Positions 61,218 through 64,000 of a DNA stretch of 64,000 bases are shown here, in pieces. Below the pieces are notes generated by a model. That model had not been told where the DNA came from, did not search any database, and worked only from the letters and a program-made list of their open reading frames with translations. Position numbers and translations under genes: made by a program. Source of the DNA: an uncultured Methanobrevibacter sp. (GTDB taxonomy: Archaea; Methanobacteriota; Methanobacteria; Methanobacteriales; Methanobacteriaceae). The stretch spans positions 1 to 64,000 of the forward strand of contig NZ_CACXXB010000003.1 of the NCBI RefSeq assembly GCF_902771435.1, in the 5' to 3' direction. Every line of letters begins with the position of its first letter. Position 1 is the first letter of the stretch.

Positions 61218-62072
61218 GTGGGGAACACATTGGATAAAAACAATTTCTTAAATTTTCAAGATGACCTTAAGTTTTTAATTAACTCTGAAATTCGTTTGAA
61301 AATTTTAGGATGTTTATATAACTCTTCGGCATCAATTAAAGAAATAGAAGAAAAAACCGGCTATAGCTATAGTTCTATACTTGATAATATTAATAAACTG
61401 GAACAAAGAAAATTTATTTACAGTATTGATGACAAATTTTATTTATTCAATAAAACAAAGATTAAATTAACTAATGTGCTTTATTTTAACAAAGCATGCA
61501 CTTTTTTAAAAGAAAAATCTGATTTTTTAAATTATTCTCTTATAGATATTAATATTGATACCATTAAAGATTTATCTGCATTTGAGGGATCTAAATTAAT
61601 CGAATCCAATAATGTTGATTTATTTAAAGCTACTGAAATTTTTCAACGTTCATTGATGGGATTTAAATTTTTAAAAGGAATATTTCCTTATTTCCATCCA
61701 AAACATGATGATATTATAAGCTATTGGATTGATAATGATTGTACTGTTGAATTGATTCTTCCCGATGAGGTTTCCGAAGCTGTAAAAAATTTTATTAAAG
61801 ATTATGTGCCTAAAAGTCCAAACATTAAAAATAAATTTGTCAAATTAAAACCTAATGACTGCAATATTCAATTTGCATTCACAGTTTCTGATAAATGTTT
61901 GGTACTGGCGTTTTATACTAAAAATGGGGAGTTCAATCAAAATGCGGTTATCACTTCCACTAGTCAAGAGGCTATCGAATTCGGATTGAAACTTTTTGAT
62001 GAATATGAAAAATTATGCGGGGATTATGTTTCATTAGAAGACATTATTTATCCAAACGGCAGGGGGGAATGA
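61218..62072 (+). CDS. winged-helix regulator, FilR1-like (first of a pair)
   Basis: 284 residues from GTG 61218 with GGGGAGG upstream. The N-terminal winged helix reads FLINSEIRLKILGCLYNSSASIKEIEEKTGYSYSSILDNINKLEQRKFI. The C-terminal domain (about 130-270: FPYFHPKHDDIISYWIDNDCTVELILPDEVSEAV, NIQFAFTVSDKCLVLAFYTKNGEF) matches the FilR1/DUF1724 domain of methanogen regulators. The target is unknown. Its stop overlaps the start of a paralogous gene (ATGA), so the two proteins are made together and may form a heterodimer. Confidence 0.8.
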   Translation: MGNTLDKNNFLNFQDDLKFLINSEIRLKILGCLYNSSASIKEIEEKTGYSYSSILDNINKLEQRKFIYSIDDKFYLFNKTKIKLTNVLYFNKACTFLKEKSDFLNYSLIDINIDTIKDLSAFEGSKLIESNNVDLFKATEIFQRSLMGFKFLKGIFPYFHPKHDDIISYWIDNDCTVELILPDEVSEAVKNFIKDYVPKSPNIKNKFVKLKPNDCNIQFAFTVSDKCLVLAFYTKNGEFNQNAVITSTSQEAIEFGLKLFDEYEKLCGDYVSLEDIIYPNGRGE

Positions 62073-62893
62073 TTATTAGCTCCAATTTTTTTGATGAAAA
62101 TAGCAATTTAAGTGATTTTAATTATCTAAAATTTATTCTTTCATCTGAAACAAGATTAAAATTATTGCTTAGTTTATATGAATCCAGTAAAACTGTTAAA
62201 GAACTTGAATCAGAGTTCAATAGAAAATCAGGGAATATTTCTAGAGGGCTAAACGATTTGAAATCTTGTAAATTTATTACACGTTTGCCGAATAGGCAAT
62301 ATGCTGTTACATCAATAGGTTTTTTATTTGCAAAGAATTTACAAAACCTATCATCTAATTTTGATAATATTGACAATCAAGAGAGATTTTGGGAAGACCA
62401 TGCTATTAAATCAATACCGAATCGTTTTTTAAAAGACATTTCTTCCTTTAGCGGGGTTTCATCTGTAAAGTCCAATATCACAGAATTCGCTAAGCCTATA
62501 AATGTATATCTGGAAAATATAAAGGAATCTACAGATATCTGTATGATTTTGCCGGTATTTTCAAAGATTTTCATGGATTCAATATATGAAGCTTTAATTG
62601 ACCATGAAGGGCATTTGGATTTATTAACTGCTAAAACAATTTATGATTTAATTGTCAAATCCGATTCTGATAATTATTTCAAGGCATTGGTTCGGGATAA
62701 AAAGATTGATTATTATATTGTTGAAGATCTGTCAAATATCTTTTTTACTGTCTCTGACAAGTTTGCATCAATATTTTTATTTTATGATGATTCTGTCTTT
62801 GATAATTCTGAAATGCTTTTAGTTGATGAAGAATCTGGTATTGATGATGCTTATAGGTTCTATTATTCTTATAAAAATTATATTTTGAAATAA
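62069..62893 (+). CDS. winged-helix regulator, FilR1-like (second of a pair)
   Basis: 274 residues from ATG 62069; a longer frame from 62015 overlaps the first gene and is discarded. The winged helix reads LKFILSSETRLKLLLSLYESSKTVKELESEFNRKSGNISRGLNDLKSCKFITRL, and the FilR1-type sensor domain contains VYLENIKESTDICMILPVFSKIFMDSIYEALIDH and DYYIVEDLSNIFFTVSDKFASIFLFYDDSVFD. Same layout as its neighbour with considerable divergence, as for an old duplication. It precedes the alcohol dehydrogenase gene by about 520 bases and may or may not control it. Confidence 0.8.
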   Translation: MIISSNFFDENSNLSDFNYLKFILSSETRLKLLLSLYESSKTVKELESEFNRKSGNISRGLNDLKSCKFITRLPNRQYAVTSIGFLFAKNLQNLSSNFDNIDNQERFWEDHAIKSIPNRFLKDISSFSGVSSVKSNITEFAKPINVYLENIKESTDICMILPVFSKIFMDSIYEALIDHEGHLDLLTAKTIYDLIVKSDSDNYFKALVRDKKIDYYIVEDLSNIFFTVSDKFASIFLFYDDSVFDNSEMLLVDEESGIDDAYRFYYSYKNYILK

Positions 62894-63417
62894 TTTTTTT
62901 ATTTTTTTTATTCGTTTTTTTTTTAAAATTATCTTTTTTTCACTGATATGAATATATTAATTTTATATCATCAACATGAATTTTTTGCATCAACATGAAT
63001 TTTTTACATCAACTCATAATCATGAAATTTAATTTTAATTTTTTAATTCAATCATCTATTTTCATTGGCTCTGTGAATTTTTTGCATATTTTTTAGTATT
63101 TTTATTTTCATATAAATTAAAATCACTCTAATAAAAAATTATCAAGATTCCTTAAAAATATTATTTAATCTATATTTATCTAGTAATACTAAAAATTTAC
63201 GTGGTTAAGTAGTAACTTTTATATATGGGGCTTGTAATATATTAAAATAGAAAACATTTGTATTCTATTTAGTTATTTCTAAATTAACATGTTTTTAATC
63301 ATGTTTTTTAATGAAATACGTGTTTGGAGGGGTTATTTATAAACATTTTTTGTTTATATTTCCTTATTTTTCCACTTAAATTTTATATGAATGTTTTAAT
63401 TAAAAGAGGTGAAAAAA
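62894..63417. promoter_or_regulatory. long intergenic region and adh leader
   Basis: 524 bases without a gene. It has a T-rich tract after the regulator pair, then two exact 19-bp direct repeats at 62969-63006 plus a partial third copy. A box-like palindrome TAGTA-A-TACTA (63181-63191) follows, and a TATA box (TTTTATATA, 63217-63225). The leader would be about 170 bases with two hairpins: AACATG/CATGTT (63286-63305, followed by T6) and TATAAACA/TGTTTATA around T5 (63338-63358). The strong AGAGGTGA site before ATG 63418 follows. Confidence 0.55.
62969..63013. repeat. 19-bp direct repeats
   Basis: Two back-to-back 19-bp units starting CATCAACATGAA and ending in six T plus one base (62969-62987, 62988-63006), then a partial third copy (CATCAAC, 63007-63013). 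They lie just after the regulator pair; they may be binding sites or replication slippage products. Too few and too short for a CRISPR. Confidence 0.6.
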
Positions 63418-64000
63418 ATGGCAACTTTTAAAGGATTTGCAATGAAAAGACTCAATGAAATCGGATGGGTAGAAAAAGAAGTTCCTGAATGTGGACCAAT
63501 GGATGCAATCATTAAACCAACTTGTGTATCTCCATGTACTTCCGATATCCACACTGTATGGGAAGGTGCTATCGGTGACAGAAGAGACATGATTTTAGGT
63601 CACGAAGCTGTTGGTGAAGTTGTTCAAGTAGGTGACATGGTTAAAAAATTCAAACCTGGTGACCGTGTAATTGTTCCTGCTATTACTCCTGACTGGGATG
63701 ATGAAGCAGCACAAAGAGGATTCCCATCTCAAACAACCGAACCTCTCGGTGGTTGGAAATTCTCCAACTTCAAAGACGGTGTATTCGGTGAAAGATTCCA
63801 CGTAAACATGGCAGACGCAAACTTAACATTCATCCCTGACGGATTATCCGATGAAGGTGCATGTATGTTAACCGACATGTGGTCTACCGGTATGATGGGT
63901 TCCGAAAACGCAGACATTCCTTTAGGTGGATCTGTATTAGTTATCGGTATTGGTGCTGTAGGTCTTTCCGCTATTGCTGGTGCTAAATGTTTAGGTGCAG
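63418..64000 (+). CDS. adh: zinc-dependent alcohol dehydrogenase (3' partial)
   Basis: The first 194 residues are in the window, and the frame runs off the right edge. KPTCVSPCTSDIHTVWEGAIGDRRDMILGHEAVGEVVQVGDMVKKFKPGDRVIVPAITPDW is the zinc-binding part of medium-chain dehydrogenases, with Cys in CTSD and His-Glu in GHE as catalytic zinc ligands. GGSVLVIGIGAVGLSAIAGAKCLGA is the start of the NADP fold. It resembles the tetrameric NADP-dependent secondary alcohol dehydrogenases (Thermoanaerobacter-like) that let some methanogens oxidise alcohols and feed F420/NADP pools. Codon use suggests high expression. The long structured leader is described separately. Confidence 0.9.
   Translation, partial: MATFKGFAMKRLNEIGWVEKEVPECGPMDAIIKPTCVSPCTSDIHTVWEGAIGDRRDMILGHEAVGEVVQVGDMVKKFKPGDRVIVPAITPDWDDEAAQRGFPSQTTEPLGGWKFSNFKDGVFGERFHVNMADANLTFIPDGLSDEGACMLTDMWSTGMMGSENADIPLGGSVLVIGIGAVGLSAIAGAKCLGA

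Overview
The window is low-G+C DNA from a methanogenic archaeon, most likely Methanobrevibacter or a close relative in Methanobacteriales. The evidence is methanofuran genes (mfnD, mfnF), archaeal lipid genes (carS and a tetraether synthase), a GHMP-type shikimate kinase, ribosomal protein S17e, a thermosome, an archaeal Elp3, an archaeal histone gene (broken here), and promoters with TATA boxes about 25-35 bp from the start.

Layout. 1-3495: end of a GMC oxidoreductase, then a minus-strand biosynthetic run (hisA, ribL, argC, flavodoxin, pyrI). 3575-12420: a decayed two-domain ABC ATPase, an ABC ATPase with two tandem FtsX-like permeases, a nitroreductase, a DUF4012 protein and a DUF2124 protein. 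12441-15435: a CadC-like ArsR repressor with a P-type metal ATPase that has a very His-rich N-terminus. 15498-30630: the accessory core (below). 30677-39845: truA, wecB, mfnD, mfnF, carS, tes, hacB, a zinc-ribbon protein and a tRNA methylthiotransferase. 40051-40544: a frameshifted histone gene and tRNA-Val and tRNA-Phe. 40656-51774: deoC, elp3, small proteins, a Ski2-type helicase, a thioredoxin, cbiD, a CPBP protease with a TetR regulator, a glycosyltransferase, aroK, chorismate mutase and S17e. 51989-55992: lysC-dapA-dapB-asd. 56223-64000: a repetitive coiled-coil protein, the thermosome, cbiZ, two FilR1-like regulators and the start of a zinc alcohol dehydrogenase.

The most interesting part is 15498-30630. 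A clear nicotianamine synthase homologue sits in a minus-strand unit behind two transporter ATPases. Around it are two complete Opp/Nik/Cnt-type importers (two binding proteins, four permeases, two pairs of ATPases), a MATE exporter, two paralogous GNAT acetyltransferases and a QueG-like iron-sulfur protein. An 11-bp odd palindrome, AAGTA-W-TACTT, recurs in the control regions of all these units. The gene content resembles bacterial staphylopine-type (Cnt) metallophore loci: synthesis, export, re-import. But it has no opine dehydrogenase, and has acetyltransferases instead. I infer an archaeal nicotianamine-type metallophore system, plausibly for nickel or cobalt, which a methanogen needs for F430, hydrogenases and corrinoids. 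cbiD and cbiZ elsewhere in the window fit that metal and corrinoid economy.
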